The notes: generated from the sequence alone by a model not told the origin. Counted from the stretch's first letter, positions 44,936-58,081 are shown. The stretch: 64,000 bases of DNA from Hansfordia pulvinata (GCA_006538405.1 BJKQ01000008.1:2232001-2296000); one strand, 5' to 3'. Made by a program: numbers and translations.

Positions 44936-46758
44936 TGAGTGAGACGGAGACAGAGACAAGGAGCAAGTCCACGTGTTTGGGGACGATGGGGATCGGGATG
45001 AGGTCATCGTGGTCATCTGACCAGAGGCGGGTCTCCATTTGCGGCGCGAAGAATCCGGGGTTGGAATGGGTGGTGAGTGGACCGAGGGGACGAGAGGGCG
45101 CGACAAGGCCCGGCCGTTTTCCACTGCGGGCCAGCCAGCCGCACTCGAGCTGAGCCATGCCAAGCGGGTGCCTGGCTGACGGCGAGATTCTGGGATGGCG
45201 ATGGAAGAATCATGGGAAAGTCTCTCTCTGTGCCTGTAGTGTAGTAGTTGGGAATTTGCGGTGTGGCTGGGAGGCAGCCCACGGGCCCAGGCAGTGGAAA
45301 AGCCTCCACTGAGCCACAGCCGAGGCCGAGGCCCTGTATTCAGTGGAGTGTTCTAGGGGTCCCGCGCGCCTGTGGTCCGACTGGATGGATGCCTGCACCG
45401 GTGCAAGACAGGGGTCCAGGCACTCCCGAGTCGGGGGCAACAGCTGGAGCTGGAGGGTCCTGGGGCTCTTCCTCGTGGCGGTGCGCTTGATGCCGAGGCT
45501 ATGTACTGAGGTGCCTAAGGTACCTGGTGTGGTTATGTAGTGGAGGTTTATGGGCCAGATGTATGAGAGGTACCTCTTCGCTATCAACCGCCTGGACGGC
45601 GACGGGGCACCCACCTCCGGAGAGGTACATGTACTCGCACACGTGCCTCGCCAGCCTCAACTTTTCTTCCATCGTCAGAGCACAGCTGCAGGGCCATGCG
45701 GGTAGACCCACGGATTCGCCTCTGCTTCAGCTGGTCAGGGATGCGCGGTCGCAGCCATGCGGAGGAGCCGAGAGCGTGCGAGACGACTCCGGGAGAGAGA
45801 GAGAGAGAGAGAGCAGAAGAGCAGTGGAGGTGAAGTCTTTCGGCAGCTGCCCCCCAACTAATGCCGCCCTTATGCGCGCGCGCCGCAAAGCCGCACTGGC
45901 GAGCGAGCGAGCGACCCGGGCCCTGACCGATGACAGATTCTCTCTGCATCCTGCGGCGTACGGGTACTTCCAAGCACGTACGATTCTGTGGGTGATTTTG
46001 AGGCATGTGCGTGCATGTACATGCACATTCGGCCTTCTAGGTGCTCGACCTCACGGCCCGCGCGTTGGGCTTGCATGTATCTAACTCGTACCTATGTATG
46101 CGCGGTGCACCGCCACACCGGGGCACCTCTACGCGTACACTGGCAACTGCACTGGGGACCAGCAGAGCCGCCGCCGCCGCCGCCGCCGCCTCGGGCACTC
46201 CGGCGGTGCGGCCCCCGACGGCCGTGGAGAGACCCGCCCGCCCGGGCTGCCGCCTTCTGACGGGTGTTCTCATGTACCCGGGTTTATCCCCATTCTTGGC
46301 TGAGGCGTATGCACGCTGATGAAAGCGGCAGGGCTTTGCGAAATGTCGATACCCAACGCCGCCGGCCTGCGTACATCTACATCTCTTGATGTTCATACGT
46401 AAGCGTGGTAAGGTAGGTTAGGTCGGGTGTAAAGGTAGATTCCACCCGAGCCGGCCCGCCGCCATGTGATCGCCTGCCGCCGTCTTGGGCGTCGACTCGC
46501 AGCGGACCGTATAGTGCTGAGCCACGCCGCCCCTGTTGATCAATTTGATGCACTCTCGCAAAGTGTACTCGTACGTACCGCCCTGGGTGCCCGCAGCTTC
46601 AAGAGTCACCCACGCGCCGGATCGCGGCCCTCCCGAGCGACTGCGCCACCCTCCCTCTCCAACGATACGCCACACCTGTCACGTGTCCACGGGGTACACA
46701 ACCTACATACCTTACACGTGCACCCCTGTCGAGCCTTTCTGATGTGGCTTGCCAGCAG

Positions 46759-46772
46759 TACTCGTACGAGTA
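46759..46772. repeat. TACTCGTACGAGTA palindrome
   Basis: A perfect 14-base palindrome built from the same octamer as at 17947 and 53610, but with the two halves in the opposite order. Confidence 0.9.
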
Positions 46773-47393
46773 TGGACGCAACATTGATGGGCCCGTAACA
46801 CGTCACCTCGAGGTACGTACATAGGCCAGGAAAATCCAAGCAGATCACGGGACCACGCAGCCATCGTCGTCGTCAGTCCCCTCTATCCGTAAGCCGGCGC
46901 CAACAACTCACCGCCCGGAAGCGCCGTCCCTCGGGCAGAGCAATATCCCAGGCAGACGGCGACGATCTACCAGTCTACGAGTACAGATCGGCGCGGCGGG
47001 GAAGGGAGTGCAACGTTGTAGCACGGAGCCGTCAAGTACAGAAACCGGGGATCTCTACTCGGTAGCCAGCCAGCCAGCAATCATCATAGCGGAAGGGAAG
47101 GGAAAGAAGAAAGGTGGCTCCCGCGCAAAGCAGCCGCAGCAGCAGCAGATAGCGCCACTCCCGTCGTCATTCGTCGCGCTTGCGCTGCCGCCGGGTCGTG
47201 TTTCGCGATGCGATGCGACGCCTGTTCTCTGAGCATCTGCTGCGCGCACGGGGTCACGCGTCCCCCCCCTCTTCCGATTCTTAGATGGATGCGACTATAG
47301 ACACGGTTTGCTTCCCACAGCCACGTTTTGCCAATGGGGCTCGGGCCGCAGGCCGAGTTCGTGCCGTAGTACTCGTAGCCCCCATAGAGAGAC

Positions 47394-47414
47394 AGAGAGA
47401 GAGAGAGAGAGAGA
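47394..47414. repeat. (GA)n microsatellite
   Basis: About ten GA dinucleotides, 25 bases from an octamer-family copy (47370). Confidence 0.85.
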
Positions 47415-47696
47415 ACCGACATAGAATCGAAGCGCACAGCCCAAGCAAACCTGCTTCCTTGTTTCTCCTTGGCAGACGACGCACGAATGCTCGTAGCCCC
47501 AGGGAGGGGGAGAGTGGAGAGGACAAGGAGACTCCACGAGGATTTTCTGACTGGCTGGGGATGGGCGAGTCGAGCCACCTTTTGCTTCGGAAGCTATAGT
47601 TGACGTTGATATAGGGCAACCTGCAGGGCGCCCACGGGCTCTGGTTGCGGTTTCGGTGTCACTTTTGATCAAAGCGCCGTCTCTTTTACCCCCACT

Positions 47697-47725
47697 TCTC
47701 TCTCTCTCTCTCTCTGTCTCTGTCT
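47697..47725. repeat. (CT)n microsatellite
   Basis: About nine CT dinucleotides then degenerate CTGT units. Confidence 0.85.
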
Positions 47726-48188
47726 ATCTCCCTTGTCTGTAGCCGCCGGCCCCCCATCAGTCTGACACGGCCTGCCCTTTCGCAAGAGAGAAAGCCCGTC
47801 CGTGCGCGTCGTAAAGAGGAAAAGAAGCGCAATAGCCCGGCATCGCTATTGCATCGATGCCTCCGGGCGCGGAGGGGGCAAGGGTTGCCCGTCTCGTACA
47901 TTCCACCTCGTGATGATGCTGCTGCTGCTGCTGCCCAGCACGACGTGCGCTTTGACCCCCTTGAACGAGCTGCTTGGCTTGCTCTCAAGGTCCAGCTGTG
48001 CTCGCATGTCCTTGCACGAGTATGCTCACCCCCTCAAAGGATCGGAATCGGTATGACAAGATAGAACAGTAAAATAAGGGTTGAACATGGTGAATAAAAG
48101 AAGAAAAAGAAAGAAAAACATGAAAAAAACCTGATGCACACATAGTAGTGCCCGACACTCGTACGTGAGGAGTGTGGTTCAATGGTTT

Positions 48189-48210
48189 GGGGGGGGGGGG
48201 GGGGGGGGGG
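48189..48210. repeat. poly-G run (22)
   Basis: Uninterrupted G run. Confidence 0.85.
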
Positions 48211-49021
48211 CCGGTCCGGCGGCCGTATGTCTCCACTTTTCGCGCCCGGGGCCACTGCGGCGGCGGCCAGAGAAAGGACGTCGACGCAGAACCTTCCCCG
48301 GCATGTCGGCATGTCGGCGCCTGCTGCGACGCCGGATTATTTTCGGAGGAGATGGGGATGTCATGGCGGGTTTTTTCTCGAACACACACTCATGCCCCGG
48401 CCTAACCTTGGTTACATAGCGAGTTACATGTAGTTCAGATTGCTCAAACTGACAACCAAGACACGGCATAGACGACGTGGAGAGTGGTGAACGGGAAAGA
48501 ACCCAGGCGCCTCCCCCCAATGACCAGCGCGAACCAGAGACAAAAAGGCCCCGAGCCGCGGGAGAAGCAGAACTGCCACCCGGGGCGCACCGCTCAAACG
48601 GTGCGGTGCCCCGGGGCCCTGTCTCGGGTGAGAACCAAACCCACCACCTCCGGGACGTGGCAAGCGACGTGTGAGAGCCAACGCTACCTCTAGGTACTCT
48701 TCCAGAGAGAGGCAAGACCCTCTCAATGGCCAACGCTCGAAGGGCTTTCGGGATGTGAAAGCAGAAGGGCGGGGCCGGGGTGCCAACATGTTTCACGAGA
48801 AGAGAGAACCCCCCTCCCTTCCTCCCCTTTGCCATCGTCGGTGACAGATCAAGACGCCGGGCCCAAAGACAGAGAAACACTCATCTGGTCTGGGAGGGCC
48901 AGTCAAGACTCGAGGGATAGAGAGCGGACGCGATCTGCTCTCTATCGTACACGGAAAAGCGTAGACCTTGCGAGCGGTTCGAGAGGCTAGTCACGACCAA
49001 ACAGGAACACAGTCTGAAACT

Positions 49022-49042
49022 CCCCCCCCCCCCCCCCCCCCC
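49022..49042. repeat. poly-C run (21)
   Basis: Uninterrupted C run. Confidence 0.85.
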
Positions 49043-50503
49043 AAAAGAACGTCCCGTCCTGGCGGCGATCCCCCGGTTGACACGCGGGGGCGGTACGGAA
49101 GGGACGTGAGAAACCCAAAAGGCGAAAAGCCACGAGAATCAAGACAAGCCGGCAGGGAAACACGGTGATTCGCCAGTCACAGATAAACATGTACGCGTAG
49201 AGAAACTACCTACCTACCCGGTGATATAGAGAGAGTATATAAGCCCACGCCCACGACCGTGCGCAAATCTCACTCCTCGCGCGGTGCCCACGGACCGGGG
49301 GAAGTAGGGCGCGGCTCGGGTCTCCGCTCGTAGGATAGTGTGCGCCGCATGAAGATCGCTCTCCCCCGTCCATATCTCTCTTCTCCCTCCTCTCTCGGAG
49401 ATGGCGCACGAATCCGGAATCGCTTCATTGCAGAGAGAAAGAGAGAGAGACTGTGCCGCGCGCCGCCGTTAACAAGGATTTGGGCGATCCCCCTTTCGTC
49501 GAGATGACCACTCCTCTCCCCGGCCCGCCGTGGCTTTCTCGCCCGTCGAGGCCTCGTCCAAGATGACAGGGCCGCCGCCCGCGCGCGAGACAAACTCCTC
49601 CCACAGCGAGCCGCGATGCCTGCGATGGATGGACCTCTTTTTCCCATCTTTCGATACTTACCTAGGTATATCGATAAGCGCCCTCGATTTGCGCCCCCCG
49701 TCCTGCACCTACGTGCGGCACAAGTCGACGCAGTCGAGCGCGTCCTGCTCTCGCCATCGAAAATAGACCCCGTAGGACTTCTGTCCCCAGAGAACCCCGT
49801 GAGGAGTACTGGAACCCCCCCCCCCCCCGTCGGGGGCGGCAAAAGTCGCCATGCGGCCCGCGCCTGCGCACGCACATGGGTAGTTCAGACGGGAACTAAC
49901 GAGAACAGGCTCACGATTGCTCCGTACGAGTTACCTCTCTACTCATAAAAGAGAGAGCGAGAAAGAGAGAGAGGAAAGAGGGTGGGTGGGGGGGGAAACG
50001 AAAGACCCAACCCGTCTTACATCCATCCTTCCCCCCAACGGCGCCGGGGAGATGCCGAATCAGGCAACTTTGAACTTCAACTGCCCGCACGCCCCCCCTC
50101 CCCACCATCTTCGCCCTCCTCCCCGCCGACCAGATCCGGAACTCACACTTGCCCCGTACAATCACGGCACGGAGGGACCAAAGTGAGCCAGCTCACGAGC
50201 TTGGGGAAAAAGGGTACCCATCAAACTCTGAAGCAACCGCCTCTGGAGCCAAGAGGCCGGGTTCCCCTGAGTCTGTCTGTCTGTCCGTCTATCTGGTTCG
50301 CCGTGGCAGGACCAGAGGAACGAAGCGGGAACCGGGGGTTGGGTAGGGTCTCGTTATATAACGAGGGGGACATCATGGCGCTCCTCGGCGCACCAATCAG
50401 TGCCGACAATGGGGGTTTTCACGGGCTGCTTGTTCTATCTAGTCCTGTATCCTACCTGGGGTCTAGACGGACGGGCCAGGGGCGGCCAGGGGCCATGCTT
50501 CTC

Positions 50504-50523
50504 TTTTTTTTTTTTTTTTTTTT
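50504..50523. repeat. poly-T run (20)
   Basis: Uninterrupted T run in an otherwise GC-rich stretch; no adjoining mobile-element features (no target duplication or coding frame) were seen. Confidence 0.8.
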
Positions 50524-53500
50524 CCCTTCCCACTGTGCTGGGGAATCTCCTCGCCCTTCAAGGAAGCATTCCCAGTGCACAATTGAGGAGGAAAAGAGAG
50601 AAACAAAGAAAGGGAAAACAAAAAAGAGTCCCAATTATGGCCAATTGGAAAATCCAAAGCCGGGGCCCCCTCGACGCCCACAACGCCGCTACGCCGCTAC
50701 GCCGCGAGGCCCCGCGCGCGCCCCCACTCCGGCCAGCCTCCGGCCCTCAGCCGGCCGGCCTATCACAGGCCGCAGACGCCTACACACCTCTGGCTCGCCG
50801 GCGCCGCTAGCATGGGTGTCTCGGTGGCGAGAGGCCATCGACAGGCTGTCGTCGCTCCTCAGCAGCACACATCTCTGGCCTGTGCCTCTCCATCTCCCCC
50901 TCCCCCCCCTTTGAAAGGGGGGGGGGGGACGGAATCCAGACTGGACTCGCCTCTTCCTTGCCTGCCTGCCTGCTCAACCCAGCAAGCGAGCGAGCGAGCG
51001 CCGTGCGCCGCCCCGCGCCGTGCGGGCTTGTTGCTTGCCGGCCGTCTAAGCGCTAACTCGGGCCTCTGATTGCGTATCTATCTCTCTTCGAGCAGAGACA
51101 GACAGACAGGCAGGCAGGCAGGAACAGAGGAACAGTTCCAGGCCCACGACGGCGCTGGCGCCGCAAGCGCCGTCCACCTACCCGGGATGCTCCCTTCTCC
51201 CCCATGGCATGTCAATATCACTTCCAAACAGGCGGCGCCTCTCATCCTCGAAATCCCAGGGGAACGCCCGTCATATATGCATGCAGCAGGCCGCTTCCAG
51301 CCTGGCCTCGAGACCAAGCGTCCGCCCGAGTAGCATTGCCCGCATCGGCCCTACGCGCAAGCTTGATGACGACCCAGTCCGGCCGCCCACTCACATTGCA
51401 AAAGTCATGATCCTCGCGACCTGCTAGGTTTCAACCCCGACCATCGCTCTAGTAGGACATGCAAGTCATCAAGAGATCTCTCGCCCCCTTCGTGGGCACC
51501 ATCGTGGCATTGGCCGTCGACTGCTCGCGCTGAGGCCCCGAGGCCACAAAGGCAGGCCGCGATCGCCGGCGCTGTCTCCTGAATCCATGGTAATCTCGGC
51601 CGCCTGGATCATTGGCCCGGCCAGGAAAGGACCATGGATCGAGCAGAAGCCAGTGGCCGATGCCTTGTCTTGGCCGACAAAGTCAAACGCGTGGACTCTG
51701 TTGCTAATGCAGAACTGGTCGCCATCCCAGACAGCCCCCGTCCAGCCAAGCTGACATGACGGGCGCAGGGCTTGTGATGAGATGCCATTGTCGAATAACC
51801 TGGAAAGAATGGCGTCTGTCATCTGGCGAGACGCGGGGCACGTCAGAGTGTGAGCCCCATGGCGAGCGAGCCTCTGTTGTGCCTTGTGAACTACATGTCA
51901 CATCGACAGGTTGCGACATGCATAAGCGCAAGACGCCAGAACTGTGAAATCCTACCGCCGCCGCCGAGCACACAGACGATGTGACCGTAGGTAGTGCTGT
52001 ACGAGCACAAGTGTACGCGTGTGCAGTCCGTCAGTGTTCTGCCCTCTGACCGTGTGGGGGACGGGCGGCAGCTGCAATAGTAAGGTCAAGGCGGGTGGGC
52101 CGTTTCGGGCCAGGCATGACAAGACAGTCGCGCATCTACCAATGGCAATGCCCCGTCTCCACGACTTGGGACGACCACTCTCCAAGACCTCACCCACAGC
52201 GCCATGGTGGTGGTGACTGCAGAATTTTTTTCCTTCTTGTTGGGAGACACCGCGGGCACAGTGAGACGTCACATCTCATATGGCTATGCTGCACTCCAAT
52301 TCATTCATGGCACTGTGACTCAACCTCGAACAGGGGCAGAGACCGAGTGAAGGCGGGAAAAACTTGATATATTCCCAGACTGCCGATAACGGTTGTGGTG
52401 GGGAGGGTGCCGAATGCCTGCTGGGTACCCGTAAGCGCGGGGCCTCTGGCTCGCCTCGTCGCCCAGTGGGCGCGCTAGCATCCGAACCTGGATGGCCTGG
52501 GCTCGTGTAAGCAGGCTCGGTGCTCCAAAGCCGTAAGCTGGCGGGCAGGGTAGCAGCGGATGCGATGGAGGTTGGTGAGCAGCGGGGTATCGTGTGTGTC
52601 TGCTGGAGAGGCGTGCGATGCGAGTACGAGGGGCTGCCAGGCTGCGGCACGGCACGGCGTGGCATCGGCGTGGCATCTCTGGAAGGCAAGTCGGGCGCCC
52701 TCGGCAAGATTTGCTGGTGGAGCTGGAGACGGGAGAGCAGTCCCGTGACTTGACGGGGTTGAGGGGCGCGATGCCGCATCTCAGGATCGGCCAGCGGTGG
52801 TGGGCTCCGGCGGCTTGGAAACGGGTGCGGTGCTGGGTCCCACGCTGGCGGGACGTCCTCAGAACCGGGGCTTCCAATTGGGTTCTCATGGCGAGCCGTA
52901 GACAATGATGCTGATAGGGGATGGATCGCCAGCCGCAAGGCCGGTGGGCGCGGTTGGGAGGATGGCTGTGCGAGGAATGAAAGACCCGTCAATGCGAACT
53001 TGGTCATCAATCCGCGGCCCATCATCAGAATGCATTTGATCTCTTTCACCGTGGTGCATTTGCACCGGTGGTGCCTTCTGCATTCCACATGCACGGTTGT
53101 GCCTGGCAGGAACGTCCAGTGGACGATTCGTGCCTGCCGCCGGCCGGGAGGCAGCCCGCGCAGAGCAGAGCATGGATACCGGTTTCTCTTCTTTCCCGTA
53201 TCTTCTGCCAGGGTGAACCTGCCTGAAGGAAAGCGCAATGCAGGTGCAGGTGCGGTGCAGTGCAGTGCAGGTGCAGGTACGGTACCGGCGCGATGCGATC
53301 TGGATGGAGGCAGGCAGCCCAGTTGTCCAGGAAGCAGGGGCGAGGAGAAACCCGACCCAGAGCCGTGGAGTGGAGCACCTGGACGACGCGGAAGTACCGG
53401 TACGCGGGGCGTGTGGCGCGGAGGTGGCCACCACATGCAGCTTTCAGCTGGCTCTGCTCGGAGCAGACCGGCGAGACGGCCTCGGATTGGCCAGCGCCCC

Positions 53501-53609
53501 GACTGGCGATATGCACGTCGCTACACAGCCCACTCGCACCCAGCGCCGGCGGGCTCGACGACGCCGAGGGGGGCCCATGACGGCCGCGCATGACCAGGGG
53601 CCCGTCGCC

Positions 53610-53623
53610 TACGAGTACTCGTA
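53610..53623. repeat. TACGAGTACTCGTA palindrome
   Basis: Perfect 14-base palindrome identical to that at 17947-17960. Confidence 0.9.
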
Positions 53624-55120
53624 CCTGCACCGGTGCCACCTCGCTGCACAATGACTCCCTCGATCCGTGTCCCCAGTCTGCGGTTCGGCTCTGCCGATTT
53701 TCTCGTTGCGAGCGGGTCTGATCTGCAGTTGATGCGTTTCTTTCCCTTAGGTACTGCATCTGCTCCGGGCTTGGAAGCACAAGCTGGTATGGATAGGGAT
53801 ACTGTACCGGTCATGTGAGCTGTTCCCAGCTGCTCCCGAGCTGGCCATCTGCTCCGTTTCGACGATCAGGGACGGAGGAGCTGTGCCAGGCACTGGAGAG
53901 CAGTTGCACACCTTTGCGCGCACCCCAGGTGCCTTCAGCACCGTTCGAGCTCGGGCTCTCACACCTTCTGAGGCACCGGGCTACCGAGGTAGGTACCAAA
54001 CATTCCAGAACGGGTTGCCGTTCCTTGCCAGCCTCACTTCGCTGAGAATCAAGCCCATCGCCGCGCACGAGTGCCTCCCGTCAAGGTTGCATTCACAACC
54101 CAAATACATTCCTACTGGACACCACCTCCGGCTCATCGCTCGTACAGAAGGCCACTGACTGGAACGGATACTGGAATACGGGACCTGAGCCATCCATGGC
54201 CGACGTACCGTACCGGCATTCGTGCTGGGGGTGGTCGGGCGAGCCGGGGGGCCCAGAGCGAGCGGCGGCGCCTGGAAGGTATCTGCAAGTAGACATGTGT
54301 CTTAGACAGGCCGAGAGGTACGCGCACATTGAGCTCGTGTACGACCAAGCTGCATCGAACTGCCCCCTCCCCACTGGAACATCGAATGCGTCCTAAGCAC
54401 ACGCCTCAACTCGCTCCCTTTCGCGGTACCGACACCTCCCGCGGACGGCCGCCCTGTACGAGTACCGCATGCGCGCACCCACTTGACCTCAATGGTTGGC
54501 CTTAGGTCATCCGTTATGCCTACACCCACCCACCTTCACGGGCTGCACCTGCACCCGCACTTACACAGCCCAGCCCTCCACCCCGAGGCTCGCGCCGCCG
54601 GGGACAAGCGGAGCACCAGACTGTAACGTGCGCTTGCCTTCTTGGATGTCTCTCGCCTCTTTTTTTTTCTCACTCTCCATATCGCCCGCAAGGGAGCCCT
54701 GCCTCATTCGGTTAGGCTCATGGCCTGTCAGGGACACTACCACTTACCGTGCGCTGGGCTCTTCTCTCCTGCCCGCCCCGGCCCGTCTTCTCGATGCTAT
54801 ATCACACCCCACCACCCTTCCTCTGTCACCCTCCCTCTTTTGCTCTCCACGAGTACATCGTCTCTCGCTTCACTTCTTTCGCTTCTTATTACCCACGGCT
54901 ATAGGCTGGGCTGCTCAACGCTTCTTCACCATCGGCGCCCTCCTAGATTTGCCATCTTTTTCATTCCTATTTGTATTCAGCCCAGCGCTGCCCGCTCAAC
55001 GTCTCCTACTCTCATCTATATACTCTCGGCTCAAGCCTCACCCTCCGGAACCAACAACTCAAAGAAATCCAGAAACATCAGACACATCTCTCTCGCCGCG
55101 CACACCTACACAGGCCCATC

Positions 55121-56155
55121 ATGCCTGTACAACTCCTCCCGGCCTCGGCGGCCGCCTTCGCTCCCCGCGCTTCCTCGGTCAATGTGGTCCTCGGCTCCAA
55201 GGTTGAGCCCTGGCTCACGCAAACACTCAAGCGCGTGAACCAGGTGAAGCGGCCTCTTAACAGTGTACCTCAGCACCAGCGATGCCTGACGGAAACCCTG
55301 TCCTCATCCAACGCCATCTGGACCCTCACGTCTCTCATGCTGCCCAACGCGCCGGATGCGGATCTGCGCAAAGACTCCGACCCCCTGGTCGATGCCTGCC
55401 ACAACTACAAGCTGATCCACGTCGAGGCTTATATTGTCCACGTTGACATGGTCCTGCGCAACGAGGTCGCCTACAAGTTGACCCCCGACTCGATAGAAGC
55501 CCTTATTGAGCACCACAAGGACATCTACTGCGTCGACGCCAAGGCGCAAACGTACGAGTGGGCCGAGAAGGAACAGCAGGCCAAGAAGCTACACGAGGAG
55601 TTTGTGCAAGCCATCAACAAGTTTGTCTACCGCACCCACGTCACCGCGCTGGAGGGCCTGGAAGAGGAGGGAGCCGGCGAGCTGCTTTGCGGCAAGAGCG
55701 AGGAGGTCAAGAACAACATCATGGGATTGCTGAGCAAGCAGCTGCTGCCACCTCCCCCGAGGGTTGTTGATGTGGTTCGCCAACCCCCTTTGCTTCCCAG
55801 CTCGCCTATCGGCGCCCCCATGTGGTCCCAGTCGTCGCCGTCGCCCGCCATCACCGCGCCTGTCGACTCGTGGCACGTCCTTGCTTCCAGCCCCAGCCCC
55901 ACGTCCACCACGGCCGAGTCTGTTAGCACACCTCTGTGGGCTGGCATTCCCATGCAAGACGTCCAGCTTCCGTCGCCGCCGCAGGCTTTCAGTCAGCCAT
56001 TCTCGACTGCCGGTCTCTTCTTCAGCTCGCCCATGGTGACGGCGCCCATCCCCGCCCTGCCCCTTCCCAGCATGCTGGCGCCGCAATGCGGCATGGGCAT
56101 GGGCTACGGCGGGTTTGGTTGGGATCGCTACCAGGAGTACGCGACGACCATGTGA
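55121..56155 (+). CDS. Unrecognised 344-residue protein, single exon
   Basis: A continuous frame from ATG 55121 (context CATCATG, preceded by a CT-rich leader that looks like a fungal 5' untranslated region). I do not recognise a family. Residues 1-200 look like an ordered, largely helical domain with mixed composition (SNAIWTLTSLMLPNAPDA, then ACHNYKLIHVEAYIVHVDMV and KDIYCVDAKAQTYEWAEKEQ). Residues 205-344 are Pro/Ser-rich and end in a Met/Gly/aromatic tail (MGMGYGGFGWDRYQEY). No signal peptide or membrane span is evident. The N-terminal half is clearly protein-like, so the gene call is good even though function is unknown. In-frame sequence extends 50 codons upstream of 55121 but is leader-like. 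Confidence 0.75.
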   Translation: MPVQLLPASAAAFAPRASSVNVVLGSKVEPWLTQTLKRVNQVKRPLNSVPQHQRCLTETLSSSNAIWTLTSLMLPNAPDADLRKDSDPLVDACHNYKLIHVEAYIVHVDMVLRNEVAYKLTPDSIEALIEHHKDIYCVDAKAQTYEWAEKEQQAKKLHEEFVQAINKFVYRTHVTALEGLEEEGAGELLCGKSEEVKNNIMGLLSKQLLPPPPRVVDVVRQPPLLPSSPIGAPMWSQSSPSPAITAPVDSWHVLASSPSPTSTTAESVSTPLWAGIPMQDVQLPSPPQAFSQPFSTAGLFFSSPMVTAPIPALPLPSMLAPQCGMGMGYGGFGWDRYQEYATTM

Positions 56156-58081
56156 CAACCACCGGCCACCACAGGCGACAGCTATCCGGTAGTCACGACC
56201 TCAACATAGGTCGAGCCTACTCCGGGAACCGGCGCGACTGTCCTCGGTCGCGATCACTTATACCCGCTCTTCGGGCCCACAGCGAACCGAAAGAATACAC
56301 GCGGCGTTCTGCATCGATCGCGGGCGACCATCGGACTCTTGCACGCCAATCTCCCGACTCTTTCGTCTTTGTGTTCTGATTTTCAGCGAGCGCGCAATTG
56401 GATTTCGAAAACTTCACCCTATCATCACAACCGCTAGCTCGGTCTTTTTTTTTTTTTATACATCATGGCTGGACTGGTGTGGTTCATTTGATTGCATTTA
56501 CAAGCAGGGCAGGGCCTCGAGCTACACGGAGCAGGTTATGTTTTTTCTTTTCTCATTTGGTTATTGGAAGAAAGATACACGCAGCAATGCGATTACCATC
56601 GGCCCGGCACAAGACGGGACAGACTTTCAGCCTCGAATCTTCTTTATTCAGCAGCTTAGAGGGGCTTTCTTGAAGAAACCCTGCGAGACCAGCATCCGAC
56701 CCCGACAACCCGACGGCCAAAAAAAGAGGCGCCACCGCCTCAGGGTGCACCGATTCCCCCACTTTCCATTGGACCTCGAAACTTCTGCCGAACGAACGAA
56801 CAAACGACCTCACGAGACATGATCCCACGAGCCCGGCGACGACTTGACTTACGAAGAAGAACCTCTCAACTTGATGTTGACCCTGATTCTACTCGAGAAA
56901 GCGACAGAGCGACGGCGATCATTCCCTAGGGGCGCACGCCGGACCGTGTTCGAGTGCAGTTCCCCAGGGGTCGGAAATTGAGTTCCGGCTTAGGCCAAGG
57001 CCGCATCATCCGGGATGATGCCGCCCAAGCGGACACTGTGTGTCCGGATTTCGAGGTGGCCAAAGCGCCCGCGCCATTAGACGACGATGGCGCGAGGCTG
57101 CTTGAGAAGGGGGAATACGGAGGGTCACGGCTGCTCTCGCGGCCAGAACCAGACCTGCTGGGTATCGACAGGGAGAAGACTCTGCTGTGCAGAGAGGTGG
57201 AAAGGCCTTTAATTGCTGTGTCACCGCCGGAACTTTGGGCCAAGATGAGAGGAAGCTGGCATTTGGCATGACTCATCCTGAGGCTGAGCTTGGCCAAGAA
57301 CGCGCTGCGACAACCGGATGCCCCCATGTCAGGCCACACTTGCATGGCTCCTGCGACAGTGGAGTCGGCGGCGGCGGTCGCGGTGGGAAAGCCAGATGGG
57401 CTGAGGAAGGGACCGGGAAGGGCCAGATGACGCCGGGACTGGAGGTATGGCGGTGACGGTGGCTCATCCCACCACAACCAGCAGCGAGCCGAGCGCGGGC
57501 CGTGGTCGGTCATGGTACCACGCGGCGCGGCGAGGTCTCGCTGGTGGAAAGCCAGCAGGCGGGTAGAGCAGATTGCAGAGCATGGCTAGACCCGTCCTGG
57601 ATGAGAGAAGCTGGAGTTGTTTCTCTGATCGGCATGGGATGCTGGTATAATTGGTGCATGTCTCGGAAGAGAGGGTAAGGGCCCTGGCGGCCCCGATGGG
57701 AGGGACACAGGACGAGGAGGGAAACATACAAACAAGCCCGACTTGGCTGCTGTCCGCCCAGTATTTAATCAAACAAGATACCAAAATTATACACGCATGA
57801 CCTCGCAGTGCTTGTCCGGGTGTTTGTGCGGGCGGTTTGGCGACGCGACCGCCTGGCTGCGTACATGTAAGCGACATTGGGAGCGGGGTGTTGCGGGCGG
57901 CTTAGCCTACACCTCCGGCCATCATGTGATGGGCCGATGGATTTGAATACGCGAGCTGTTTCCCTGCCGTCTCGCGGTCCGTGAGATGCACATGGTCTGG
58001 AGCTCTCTGCGGTTTATGACGACGCCTCAGGATGGGCATCGGAAGCGTGAGACGGAGGGAGGGGGAGTTACCTCATTGAGA

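Larger units (their letters stand above)
42711..55120. other. 12.4 kb gene-poor, repeat-rich region
   Basis: No gene here has recognisable domains or convincing splice structure. The longest open frame (minus strand, 52276-53436, 386 codons) is Pro/Arg/Ser/His-rich and overlaps other long frames, as expected in GC-rich DNA. Contents: five G/C homopolymers of 20 or more bases or nearly so, GA and CT arrays, a GGCAGC array, and about nine copies of the TACGAGTA octamer between 46.5 and 54.5 kb. The last 500 bases before 55121 are CT-rich and probably leader and promoter of the next gene. Confidence 0.55.

Noticed and set aside
50504..50523. poly-T as the tail of a retroposed element
   Set aside because: No adjoining retroelement sequence, promoter box or target-site duplication could be seen.
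52276..53436. 386-codon minus-strand open frame
   Set aside because: Pro/Arg/Ser/His-rich throughout, overlaps other long frames on both strands, and has no recognisable domain or start context.
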